The notes beneath the pieces are model-generated. The model had not been told where the DNA came from. It saw only the letters and a program-made list of their open reading frames with translations, and made no database searches. The position numbers and the translations under genes were made by a program. 9,361 bases of DNA from an uncultured Eggerthellaceae bacterium (GTDB lineage: Bacteria > Actinomycetota > Coriobacteriia > Coriobacteriales > Eggerthellaceae). The first letter of the stretch is position 1, and every line of letters begins with the position of its first letter. The stretch lies in assembly GCA_948829205.1 (NCBI GenBank), contig CAQLOA010000040.1:791-10151 (forward strand), in the 5' to 3' direction. Below, piece after piece: positions 1-8,254 of this stretch.

Positions 1-633
1 GACCGGATTGTCGTCGACGTATCGCACGCTGACCTGGGTCTTCCCGTCGGGGCGAAGGAAGTCGAGCGTGCCGTTCTTGCGCACCTCGGTCAGGCGCTCG
101 GCCATGCGGTGCGCCAGGTAGATGGGCATGGGCATCAGCGTGGGCGTCTCGTTCACGGCATAGCCGAACATCATGCCCTGGTCGCCTGCGCCCACGGTGT
201 CGTAGGCGTCGCCCGACGCTTCGCCGTGCTGGGCCTCGTAGGAGTTGTCGACGCCCTGGGCTATGTCGGGCGACTGGCCATGGATGGAGTCGATCACGCC
301 GCAGGTGCTGGCGTCGAAGCCGAACTTGGCGCGGTTGTAGCCTATGTCGTTCACGACCTCGCGAACTATCGAGGGAACGTCGACGTAGGCCTGCGTGCGG
401 ATCTCGCCCGTCACCATGACGGTTCCCGTGGTCACCAGCGTCTCGCATGCGCAGCGCACCTCGTCGACGTCTGCCGGCGAGCCTGCGGGGGAAACGTAGC
501 CTTCCTTCTGCAAGGCGATTTCCTTGGCGATGATGGCGTCCAGGATTGCGTCCGATATCTGGTCGCACATCTTGTCAGGATGCCCCTCGGTGACTGATTC
601 GGACGTGAAAAGATATGACTTCGTCTCGCTCAT
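1..633 (-). CDS. metK: S-adenosylmethionine synthetase, N-terminal part (runs off the window)
   Basis: MetK makes S-adenosylmethionine (SAM) from methionine and ATP in the cytoplasm. The frame is open from an ATG at 633 down to base 1, giving 211 codons of a protein that is usually about 390-400 residues, so the C-terminal half lies outside. The start reads MSETKSYLFTSESVTEGHPD, typical of the family. GHPDK (residues 17-21) is the conserved N-terminal active-site motif and GAGDQGMMFGY (148-158) is the MetK signature. TGEIRT (75-80), GYN (98-100) and GFD (105-107) also fit. A strong Shine-Dalgarno, GGGAGG, sits 5 nt before the ATG. The gene lies 195 nt downstream of ffh and has its own promoter and a SAM-riboswitch-like leader, so it is probably an independent unit under SAM feedback. 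No defect is seen in the visible part. Confidence 0.97.
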   Translation of the reverse strand, partial: MSETKSYLFTSESVTEGHPDKMCDQISDAILDAIIAKEIALQKEGYVSPAGSPADVDEVRCACETLVTTGTVMVTGEIRTQAYVDVPSIVREVVNDIGYNRAKFGFDASTCGVIDSIHGQSPDIAQGVDNSYEAQHGEASGDAYDTVGAGDQGMMFGYAVNETPTLMPMPIYLAHRMAERLTEVRKNGTLDFLRPDGKTQVSVRYVDDNPV

Positions 634-637
634 GCGT

Positions 638-741
638 GCCTCCCTCATCGATAATGGCGGGACCACCTTGGCTGTATGCTGCCAGGTTGGTGTCGGGATC
701 AACGAGCCAATCCTCTCCCCCGACTCTTGATAAATGGCGGC
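638..741 (-). promoter_or_regulatory. Candidate SAM riboswitch (SAM-I/SAM-IV superfamily) with P1 extending over the metK ribosome binding site
   Basis: Read on the minus strand, the metK leader folds as a SAM-I-like aptamer. P1 pairs UUUAUC (734-729) with GAUGAG (649-644). It is followed by AAGAG, as in the SAM-I signature AUCAAGAG. P2 pairs GUCG (724-721) with CGAC (695-692), then, after a 7-nt purine bulge GGGGAGA, GGAU (713-710) with AUCC (699-696). The P2 loop contains UGGC (709-706), complementary to GCCA (658-655) just after P3; the same UGGC/GCCA pseudoknot is known in SAM-I. P3 is a long hairpin, ACC-A-ACCU-GGC (691-681) with GCC-A-AGGU-GGU (672-662). I find no P4, which points to SAM-IV or the SAM-I/IV variant class. 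P1 continues as GCCGCC (741-736) against GGAGGC (643-638), covering the Shine-Dalgarno. The position upstream of metK is the expected biological context. The exact Rfam class is not settled. Confidence 0.8.
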
Positions 742-773
742 CTGGGCAAGCCCGGTTATGCATACGGCGATTG

Positions 774-802
774 ATTATACACTTTGGGGAACAAGATGGA
801 AG
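774..802 (-). promoter_or_regulatory. Promoter of metK
   Basis: A perfect TATAAT (779-774 on the minus strand) lies in a locally AT-rich stretch. The best -35 at a 17-nt spacing is CTTCCA (802-797), only 3 of 6 matches to TTGACA. Transcription would start near 767, giving a leader of about 134 nt that holds the whole riboswitch. The -10 is convincing and the -35 is weak. Confidence 0.6.
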
Positions 803-806
803 AAGC

Positions 807-824
807 AGAGGGGCTTCCCCCTCT
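807..824 (-). terminator. Hairpin after ffh, possible intrinsic terminator
   Basis: AGAGGGG (824-818 on the minus strand) pairs perfectly with CCCCTCT (813-807) across a GAAG tetraloop, starting 5 nt after the ffh stop. The following bases, GCTTCTTCC, are pyrimidine-rich but not a true T-run, so termination may be partial or Rho-assisted. It separates ffh from the metK promoter immediately downstream. Confidence 0.5.
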
Positions 825-828
825 TAGG

Positions 829-2229
<1,401 letters not shown>

Positions 2230-2276
2230 GTTCTATATCTCCTTGCTGCTTGTCGTGGGAACGAGGGCCTGGAGGC

Positions 2277-3410
2277 CTACCACTTCTCCCAGAAGTGCTT
2301 CTTCTGCGGCTCGGACGCCTTGCGCGCGTCGTCCGCCTCGACGAATTCCGCCCAGGACATCTTCTGCGGGGCGTCCGTTTCGCAGGAGGCTGGCGCGTCT
2401 CCGTCGGATGCGGATGCGGCTTCGTCGGAAGCTTCGCTGGTGGACTCGATGGCGGAGCTTGCCTCCGCCTGCTCTTCCTCGTCGTCAACCAGATCCTCTT
2501 CCTCGAAGTCGCCGATGAGTGCGCGCGCGAAGTCATGGGCGTCGAAGTCGCGCAGGTCGTCTATGCCCTCGCCCACGCCGATCTTGGCTATAGGAAGGTC
2601 CAACTCGTGCGATATGGCCAGCGCGATGCCGCCCTTGGCAGTGCCGTCCAGCTTCGTGACGACCAGTGCGTCCAGGTCCAATGCCTTGTCGAACTCGCGC
2701 GCCTGCTGCATGCCGTTCTGTCCCGTCGTGGCGTCGATGACCAGCACGGTGTACACGGGCTGCTGCGCACGCTTGCGCGTGACGTTCACCACCTTCACGA
2801 GCTCGCGCATGAGGTCGTCGGACGTGTGAAGGCGCCCGGCGGTGTCTATCAGCACCAGGTCGTCGCCTTCCGCCTCAGCTCGCTCCACCGTCTCGAAGCA
2901 CACGCTGGCGGGGTCGCTCCCCCGCTCGCGCGTGACCATTTCGACGCCGGCGCGGTCGGCCCACACCTGCAGCTGCTCGATGGCGGCGGCACGGAACGTG
3001 TCGGCCGACCCGAGTATCACCTTGCGCCCGGAATCCATGGCCTCCTTGGCGATCTTCCCCACGGTGGTGGTCTTTCCCGTGCCGTTGATGCCCACGAAAA
3101 GCACGACCTGCGGATCGTCGCCGAACACCTGGCTTGCGCCTTCGGCGAATGCCCCCTCTATCTGCTCGCCCAGCAGGTCGAGCACGGCATACGAGTCGGG
3201 AAGGTCGCGCCTCTTCGCCTCCATGCGCAGGTTGTCCACGATGTCCATCGCGGCAGCCCCGCCCATGTCGGACAGCACCAGCGTCTCCTCGAGGTCGTCC
3301 CAGAACTCCTCGGAGAGGTCGGGGCCGCGCCCGATGAGGTCGTACATGCCGGCCTTGAACTTGTCGCGGGACTTGGCGAGTCCGTTCGTAAACTTCGAAA
3401 AAACGCCCAT
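2277..3410 (-). CDS. ftsY: Signal recognition particle receptor FtsY, with acidic C-terminal extension
   Basis: FtsY is the membrane-associated receptor for SRP; its GTPase pairs with that of Ffh to hand ribosomes to the Sec translocon. The protein is 377 aa. The N domain starts almost at once (residues 1-95, with NGLAKSRDKF near the start), followed by the G domain: P-loop GINGTGKTT (107-115), DTFRAAAIEQL (137-147), DTAGR (189-193), TKLDG (252-256) and GVGEGIDDLRDF (278-289). The N-terminal acidic A domain of E. coli FtsY is absent. Instead, residues 301-377 form a low-complexity tail with 25 Asp/Glu in 77 residues, ending in the aromatic, basic KKHFWEKW. AAGGA lies 7 nt before the ATG. The gene is separated from smc by 332 nt, while ffh follows by 47 nt. 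FtsY is distinguished from Ffh by the lack of an M domain. Confidence 0.97.
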   Translation of the reverse strand: MGVFSKFTNGLAKSRDKFKAGMYDLIGRGPDLSEEFWDDLEETLVLSDMGGAAAMDIVDNLRMEAKRRDLPDSYAVLDLLGEQIEGAFAEGASQVFGDDPQVVLFVGINGTGKTTTVGKIAKEAMDSGRKVILGSADTFRAAAIEQLQVWADRAGVEMVTRERGSDPASVCFETVERAEAEGDDLVLIDTAGRLHTSDDLMRELVKVVNVTRKRAQQPVYTVLVIDATTGQNGMQQAREFDKALDLDALVVTKLDGTAKGGIALAISHELDLPIAKIGVGEGIDDLRDFDAHDFARALIGDFEEEDLVDDEEEQAEASSAIESTSEASDEAASASDGDAPASCETDAPQKMSWAEFVEADDARKASEPQKKHFWEKW

Positions 3411-3447
3411 CGCACATCCTTGCTAGCAGGTTTTTCTTCAATGGGAA

Positions 3448-3477
3448 AGTGTATCACGGCACTATGCGATGTGTTTA
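3448..3477 (-). promoter_or_regulatory. Candidate promoter of ftsY-ffh
   Basis: On the minus strand, TAAACA (3477-3472, 4 of 6 to TTGACA) is followed after 18 nt by TACACT (3453-3448, 4 of 6 to TATAAT). A TG one base before the -10 makes it an extended -10. The start would be near 3441, with a leader of about 31 nt to the ftsY ATG. It is plausible by position but only moderate by sequence. Confidence 0.35.
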
Positions 3478-3560
3478 CGGACGCAGGCAAGCTGCGCCCC
3501 TACATCAACGCGTAATGCGCCAAAAGCGAACGTCCCCTGACACAAAAACGCTCAACAAGG

Positions 3561-3725
3561 GAACCGGGACGACGCGACCGAGCTTCGCGAGGCTGCGGTG
3601 CATGATTTTGCGGAGAAGGGGTTCGAGGACTGTCTGAGGCGTCGCGAAGCGGCGCCGAGTTCCGCAGAACCTCCGCAAAATCCTGCATCGCGGGAGCCAA
3701 GCGGCGAGGGAACGCGTCCCGGTTC
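3561..3725. repeat. Imperfect 165-nt inverted repeat between smc and ftsY
   Basis: The smc-ftsY gap (3411-3742) holds no convincing gene but is highly structured. GAACCGGGACG at 3561-3571 recurs inverted at 3715-3725 (11 of 11). The stretch 3593-3615 recurs inverted at 3671-3693 (20 of 23), including a perfect 12-nt core, GATTTTGCGGAG. Both pairs share the same centre, near 3643, so they are arms of one palindrome with poorly matched segments between. A second, competing inverted pair, GCTTCGCGAGGC (3582-3593) with 3639-3650, matches 11 of 12. The repeat ends 18 nt beyond the smc stop. I see no target-site duplication. It could be a REP- or MITE-like element, or a structured terminator/processing region. 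Confidence 0.7.
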
Positions 3726-3742
3726 TCCTCGAAAGACCTTCC

Positions 3743-6700
3743 TTACTCAGCGTTGCGCAATGCGGCGTCGAGCTTCTGCGAGACCACCTTTGTGACGCCG
3801 TCGGCCTGCATGGACACGCCGAACAACACGTCCGCCATCTCCATGGTGCGCCTCTGGTGGGTGATCATGATGAGCTGCGCGGTGTTGCGCATGGCATCGA
3901 TGAAGGCGGACAGGCGGCGCAGGTTGGTGTCGTCGAGCGCGGCCTCCACCTCGTCGAGGATGTAGAACGGCGTGGGGCGCGTGCGGTACAGCGCGAAAAG
4001 CAGCGCAAGCGCCGTGAGCGACTTCTCGCCGCCCGACATCAGCGACATCTTCGCGATGCGCTTGCCGGCCGGCTGGGCGTGCACCTCCACGCCCGTGTTC
4101 TCGATGTCTTCGGGGTCTTCAAGCGACAATCGCGCCGTGCCTCCCGGGAACAGCATGGAGAAAACGTCCTGGAAGTTCTCGTTGATCTCGGCGAACGTGT
4201 TGACGAAGTCGTCCTTCATGCGCGCCTCGATCATGCGGTCGATGCGCGACAGCGTGCGCGCGGCCTGAGTCAGGTCGGAAAGCTGTCCGGCCAGGTAGTC
4301 GTAGCGTTCCTTCAGCTCGTCGTACTCCTGCGCGGCGTCGGGATTGATCGTGCCAAGGTTCGCTATGCGCCTTCCAAGAGTGAACGCGACCTCTTCGACC
4401 GCGGCCCTGTCCTCCAGCGGCGGCATGACAAGCGCCGTCTCGAGCGGGGTGTTGCACGATTCCACTATCTCGTTCACCGCGGACTCGACCTGCATCTCCA
4501 GGCGAGCCTTCTCGACGCGGGCGTCTGACAGCCTGTCCGACGTCTCGTCGTACGAGGAATGCGCCTCGTGGGATTCCTTGCGCAGCGCCTCCGTCTTCGC
4601 ATGCAGCCCGCTTGTGGAGCTTTGCGCCTCGTTCGCGGCCTCCTCGAGCCTGCGCACCATCAGCTGAGCGCACTCGGAGAGCACGTTCATGGAATCGGCC
4701 AGGGCCTCGAGCCTCTTGGCGGAGGCACGCTTCACTGCAAGCAGCGCGCGTGCGTCGGATGCGGAGACGCGCTGCCTTTCCAGGTCGGCCATCTGGCGTT
4801 CCACCATGCGCTCGTCGTACACCTTGCGCTCGGCAGCCTTCGCTGCCTGGAGGCGCGCCTCGTTCAGCTCGTCAGAGATGCGCTCGGACTCCTGCTGTAT
4901 TGGAACCAGCCTCTGCGAAAGGCCCTTCTGCTGCTCCTTGGCCTGCTCCGACTCCTTCTGCAGCTCGGAGATGCGCTGCTCGAGCTTCTGCATGTCGGGC
5001 TTGGCGACGGCTACGGCAGCCTCGGCCTCCTCGCGCTTCCTGCCGGCCTCTTCGAGCTCGCGCGTGCTCGACGCAAGCTTGTCCGCCGCCTGGGAGGCGT
5101 CCTTCTTGGCGCTGAGCACGTTGCCTCGAAGCTCGGCCAGCTTCTCGCTGAGCTTGAGGCTCTCGCCCTGGGCGTCGGACAGGGCGTCCTGCGCCTTCTG
5201 GGCGTCCTCGCGGGCTGCAGCAGACGACTGCACGGCGTCCTCGAGGCTCTTCCTGAGCTCTTCAAGATGGCGGATGCGGGCGAGCGTGCCCTGCTCCTCC
5301 TCGAGCACCGAAAGCCCGACGGAGACCTTGCCCGAAGGCCATACGATGCCTCCGTCGGAGACGACGAAGCGCAGGCCTTCGGTGTCTTCGGCATGGGCGG
5401 AGAGCGCGTCCTCGATCCCCTCGCACACGACCACGTCGCCAAGCAGCGCCTCGATGGCCGAAGCGTACGCGTCGGGATATTCCAGCGATTCGAGCAAGGG
5501 GCGCCTGTTCGCGCCGGCGTCGTAGCCTGCGGCCTTCGGCGGCTGCCTTCTGGCCGGGTCGTCCAGCATCAGCAAGGTGACCTCGCCTTTCGCCTGCTCG
5601 TCCTCAAGCGAGCCTACCACGCGCACGGCATCGCCTTGGGTCTTCACGGAAAGGGCAGCCATGTCCCGGCCAAGCAGGAGCTCGACCAGCCCCTCCAGCC
5701 CTGGGGCGGCCTTGATCGCATGCGACAGCGGCTCGACGTCCACCGAGAGCTCGGAGGCGTGCTCGTCGACCCACACGCGCGCGTCGCCTTCGCTTGCCGC
5801 ACGCTTCTTCTCTATCGCGTCGAGCGCCTGGATCTGCGCCCGTATGGACTGCTCCTGGCAGCTGGCCTCGTCAAGGGCCTCGCGCGCCGCCTCGCGCGCG
5901 CGGGTGCAGGCGGCAATGAGGCTCTTCGCCTCGGCCTCCTGCCTCTCCATTGCGGAAAGCGCGTCTTCGAGGGATTGGGCCTCGGCCTGGGCGGCCTTCG
6001 CGTCGGCCCCTGAGCGCTGCACCAGAAGCTCCAGCTCGGCGGCGTGTCCCTCGAGCACCTTTATGTGGGCGAGCCCGTTCGTGAGCGACTCCTGGGTGAG
6101 CGCCTGCTCCTCGCGAAGGCGCGCCAGTTCGGACTCGTTGGACTCCAGCCTGGCGGCAAGCGAGGCCGACTCGGCCTCGAGGGCAGCCTTGCCCTCGCTG
6201 GACTTGCGAAGCTCCTCCTCGAGGGCCAAAGCCTTCGCGTCTGCTTCGTCCTTTGCCGCCTGCGACTTCCCGAGGTCTATCCTTGCCTGGGAAAGGGCCG
6301 CCTCCAGCCGGGAAAGCGACGCCTTCGACGCCTCCAGCGACACCTCTATCTCGTTTGCGCGCTCAAGCGCGGCGCGGCGCCTGTCGCGGGCCAGGGCCAT
6401 CGTGGACTCTATGCGCTCGTAGACCGCACCTGACGCCCGCTGCTGCCTGGAAAGGGTGCCGGCGTCCTCGCTGTCCTCGCGCATCTTGCGCTGAAGCTCC
6501 TCGATCTGGGCGTCGATGGAGTCGATAGCCTCCTTGCGCTTGGCAAGCGCCGATTCGAGGCCCGACACGCTTTCGACCACCTTGCCGTGCTCGACCTGGA
6601 GCTTCCGCAGGTCGTCGACCGCCAGCTGCAGCTTCGCCTCGGCAAGGTCGCCGGCGAGCTCCTCGTACTTCTTTGCGCGCTTGGCCTTGCGCTCAAGCGG

Positions 6701-7309
6701 GCCCAGCTGCCTGGACACCTCGTTGACCACGTCGGTGACGCGATCGACGTGGTTGCGCATGCGTTCGAGCTTGCGCGAGCTGCGCGCCAGCCGCTGCTTG
6801 TGTTTCAGGATGCCTGCGGCCTCCTCGATGAGCGCACGCCTGTCCTCGGGCTTGGATGCCAGCACGGAATCGATCGACCCCTGCGAGATGATCGAATGGG
6901 TGCCTGCGCCAAGCCCCGAATCATGCAGGATGTCGAGCACGTCCATGCGGCGGGCAACCGAGCCGTTGATCAGGTACTCGCTTTCCCCCGTCCGGTACAT
7001 GCGGCGCGCTATGGATACGTCGTCGTAGTCGATGGGGAGGGTGTGGTCGGAATTGTCGAGCACGAGCTCGACCTCGGCAAGGGACGTCGCCTTGCGCGCA
7101 GACGACCCGGCGAAGATGACGTCCTCCATGGCCTGCCCGCGCAGGTGCTTCGCGTTGCGCTCGCCAAGCACCCACAGCACGGCGTCGGATATGTTGGACT
7201 TGCCCGAGCCGTTGGGGCCGACTATGGCCGTGATGCCCGGCTCCAGCGTGAGCTGGGCCCTGTCGGCGAAGGACTTGAACCCCTTGAGTGTCAACGACTT
7301 CAGACGCAT
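3743..7309 (-). CDS. smc: Chromosome segregation/condensation ATPase SMC
   Basis: SMC forms ATP-driven V-shaped dimers which, with ScpA and ScpB (not in the window), extrude DNA loops and organise sister origins. From the ATG at 7309 it has 1188 residues, the family's usual size. The N-terminal head opens RLKSLTLKGFKSFADRA, with Walker A GPNGSGKS (31-38) and the HDSGLGAGTHSIISQG segment (about 129-144). Two long Ala/Glu/Lys/Arg-rich coiled-coil arms (about 165-510 and 675-1030) flank a hinge (about 515-670, including APGLEGLVELLLGRD and DGGIVWPSG). The C-terminal head has the ABC signature SGGEK (1092-1096) and Walker B FYILDEVEAALDD (from 1115). A GTG at 7315, directly after the rnc stop, would add two residues; I prefer the ATG because it gives the standard SMC N-terminus. 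Translation is probably coupled to rnc. Confidence 0.98.
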   Translation of the reverse strand: MRLKSLTLKGFKSFADRAQLTLEPGITAIVGPNGSGKSNISDAVLWVLGERNAKHLRGQAMEDVIFAGSSARKATSLAEVELVLDNSDHTLPIDYDDVSIARRMYRTGESEYLINGSVARRMDVLDILHDSGLGAGTHSIISQGSIDSVLASKPEDRRALIEEAAGILKHKQRLARSSRKLERMRNHVDRVTDVVNEVSRQLGPLERKAKRAKKYEELAGDLAEAKLQLAVDDLRKLQVEHGKVVESVSGLESALAKRKEAIDSIDAQIEELQRKMREDSEDAGTLSRQQRASGAVYERIESTMALARDRRRAALERANEIEVSLEASKASLSRLEAALSQARIDLGKSQAAKDEADAKALALEEELRKSSEGKAALEAESASLAARLESNESELARLREEQALTQESLTNGLAHIKVLEGHAAELELLVQRSGADAKAAQAEAQSLEDALSAMERQEAEAKSLIAACTRAREAAREALDEASCQEQSIRAQIQALDAIEKKRAASEGDARVWVDEHASELSVDVEPLSHAIKAAPGLEGLVELLLGRDMAALSVKTQGDAVRVVGSLEDEQAKGEVTLLMLDDPARRQPPKAAGYDAGANRRPLLESLEYPDAYASAIEALLGDVVVCEGIEDALSAHAEDTEGLRFVVSDGGIVWPSGKVSVGLSVLEEEQGTLARIRHLEELRKSLEDAVQSSAAAREDAQKAQDALSDAQGESLKLSEKLAELRGNVLSAKKDASQAADKLASSTRELEEAGRKREEAEAAVAVAKPDMQKLEQRISELQKESEQAKEQQKGLSQRLVPIQQESERISDELNEARLQAAKAAERKVYDERMVERQMADLERQRVSASDARALLAVKRASAKRLEALADSMNVLSECAQLMVRRLEEAANEAQSSTSGLHAKTEALRKESHEAHSSYDETSDRLSDARVEKARLEMQVESAVNEIVESCNTPLETALVMPPLEDRAAVEEVAFTLGRRIANLGTINPDAAQEYDELKERYDYLAGQLSDLTQAARTLSRIDRMIEARMKDDFVNTFAEINENFQDVFSMLFPGGTARLSLEDPEDIENTGVEVHAQPAGKRIAKMSLMSGGEKSLTALALLFALYRTRPTPFYILDEVEAALDDTNLRRLSAFIDAMRNTAQLIMITHQRRTMEMADVLFGVSMQADGVTKVVSQKLDAALRNAE

Positions 7310-7315
7310 GCGCAC

Positions 7316-8254
7316 CTAGCCTTGCGAACCGTCGGACTGGTCGGAAGCTATGTCGAGCGCCTTGGCCTCCCAGCTGGATGTGCTGGCGGCGTCACGCCCC
7401 TGGGCCTTCTTGGCCGCAGCCTTCTCGTTTGCGCGCTTCTCCTTCGCGGCCTTGGCCTTCTGCTCGGCCTTGGCGGCACGCGCCTGCATGGCGGCCTGTT
7501 CCTTGGCTGCCTTCGCATCGTCGTCGAGCCCGAACCCGAGGAATTCGCTCAGGCGCGCCAGGGTCGACTTGGCTGCCTGGCTCTCGGCCTCCTTCTTGGA
7601 GCGCCCGGTTCCCTGCGCGAGCGCATGGTCGCCGGCGTACACCTGCGAAACGAAAGTGCGGTCGTGGGGAGGCCCCTGCGTCTCGATGATCTTGTAGACG
7701 GGCGTGATGCCGTCCTCCTGCAGGCGTTCCTGCAGCTCGCTCTTGGGATTCGTCGGCGTGCGGGCCAGGTCGATCGACATACGCGGTATGAGGGTCTGCA
7801 CCACGAAATGCCTGGCCGCATCTATTCCTCCGTCGAGGAACAGGGCGGCGACCACGGCCTCGTACACGTTCTCGAGGGCGGAATGCAGGCCGCGCCCGTG
7901 CGTCCCCGACTCGGAGTGCCCGAAGATTATTATGTTCGCGAACCCAAGCCCCTGCGCCACGTCGGACAGGCACGAGCCCGCGACGAGCGAGACCTTGATG
8001 CGGGTGAGGCCCCCCTCGTCGATTTCCGGGAAGCGGTGGAACGCCTCGGTGGAGACTATGGCGCCGAGTATGGCGTCGCCGAGGAACTCCAGGCGCTCGT
8101 ACGAGTACGTTATGGGCTTCCCCTCGGTGGCGGAAGGATGGGTTATCGCCGCAAGCAGGAGGTTCTTGTCCTTGAAGGTGTAGCCGAGTATGCCCTCGGC
8201 AATGCCCAGGTTGCGCTCGCAAAGCTCGTCCATGGTCTCGACGTCCTGCGACAT
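7316..8254 (-). CDS. rnc: Ribonuclease III with Ala/Lys-rich C-terminal tail
   Basis: RNase III cuts double-stranded RNA, processing rRNA precursors and some mRNAs. The protein is 312 aa, longer than the usual 220-250. The catalytic domain (about 10-155) carries the signature ERLEFLGDA (53-61), with E53, E56 and D60 matching the E. coli metal-site region (E41 and D45 being E56 and D60). The second active-site motif reads ENVYEA (128-133): E132 matches the essential E117, but the position of D114 is Asn129. A double-stranded RNA-binding domain follows (about 168-238, from NPKSELQERLQ to SKKEAESQAAKSTLARL). Residues 247-287 are a basic tail with 17 Ala, 10 Lys and 3 Arg in 41 residues, then a Ser/Asp-rich end. 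The ATG directly abuts the plsX TAG, which indicates translational coupling; a weak GGGAAG lies 9 nt upstream, inside plsX. Confidence 0.97.
   Translation of the reverse strand: MSQDVETMDELCERNLGIAEGILGYTFKDKNLLLAAITHPSATEGKPITYSYERLEFLGDAILGAIVSTEAFHRFPEIDEGGLTRIKVSLVAGSCLSDVAQGLGFANIIIFGHSESGTHGRGLHSALENVYEAVVAALFLDGGIDAARHFVVQTLIPRMSIDLARTPTNPKSELQERLQEDGITPVYKIIETQGPPHDRTFVSQVYAGDHALAQGTGRSKKEAESQAAKSTLARLSEFLGFGLDDDAKAAKEQAAMQARAAKAEQKAKAAKEKRANEKAAAKKAQGRDAASTSSWEAKALDIASDQSDGSQG

Noticed and set aside
575..763. Minus-strand frame of 62 codons over the metK leader, a possible leader peptide
   Set aside because: It overlaps the riboswitch and the metK start out of frame; the aptamer explains the conserved-looking sequence better.
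2266..2277. Palindrome GGCCTGGAGGCC between ftsY and ffh, as a terminator
   Set aside because: Only 4 bp with a tetraloop, overlapping the ftsY stop and with no T-run; ftsY and ffh are more likely one transcript.
3500..3700. Minus-strand frame of 66 codons in the smc-ftsY gap
   Set aside because: It lies within the inverted repeat, has no visible ribosome binding site, and its translation is Arg/Pro-rich without family features. Its apparent likeness to a plus-strand frame there comes from the repeat arms.
4559..6013. Plus-strand open frame of 484 codons opposite smc
   Set aside because: Shadow of the smc coiled-coil and hinge; Leu/Arg/Gly-rich, with no domain.
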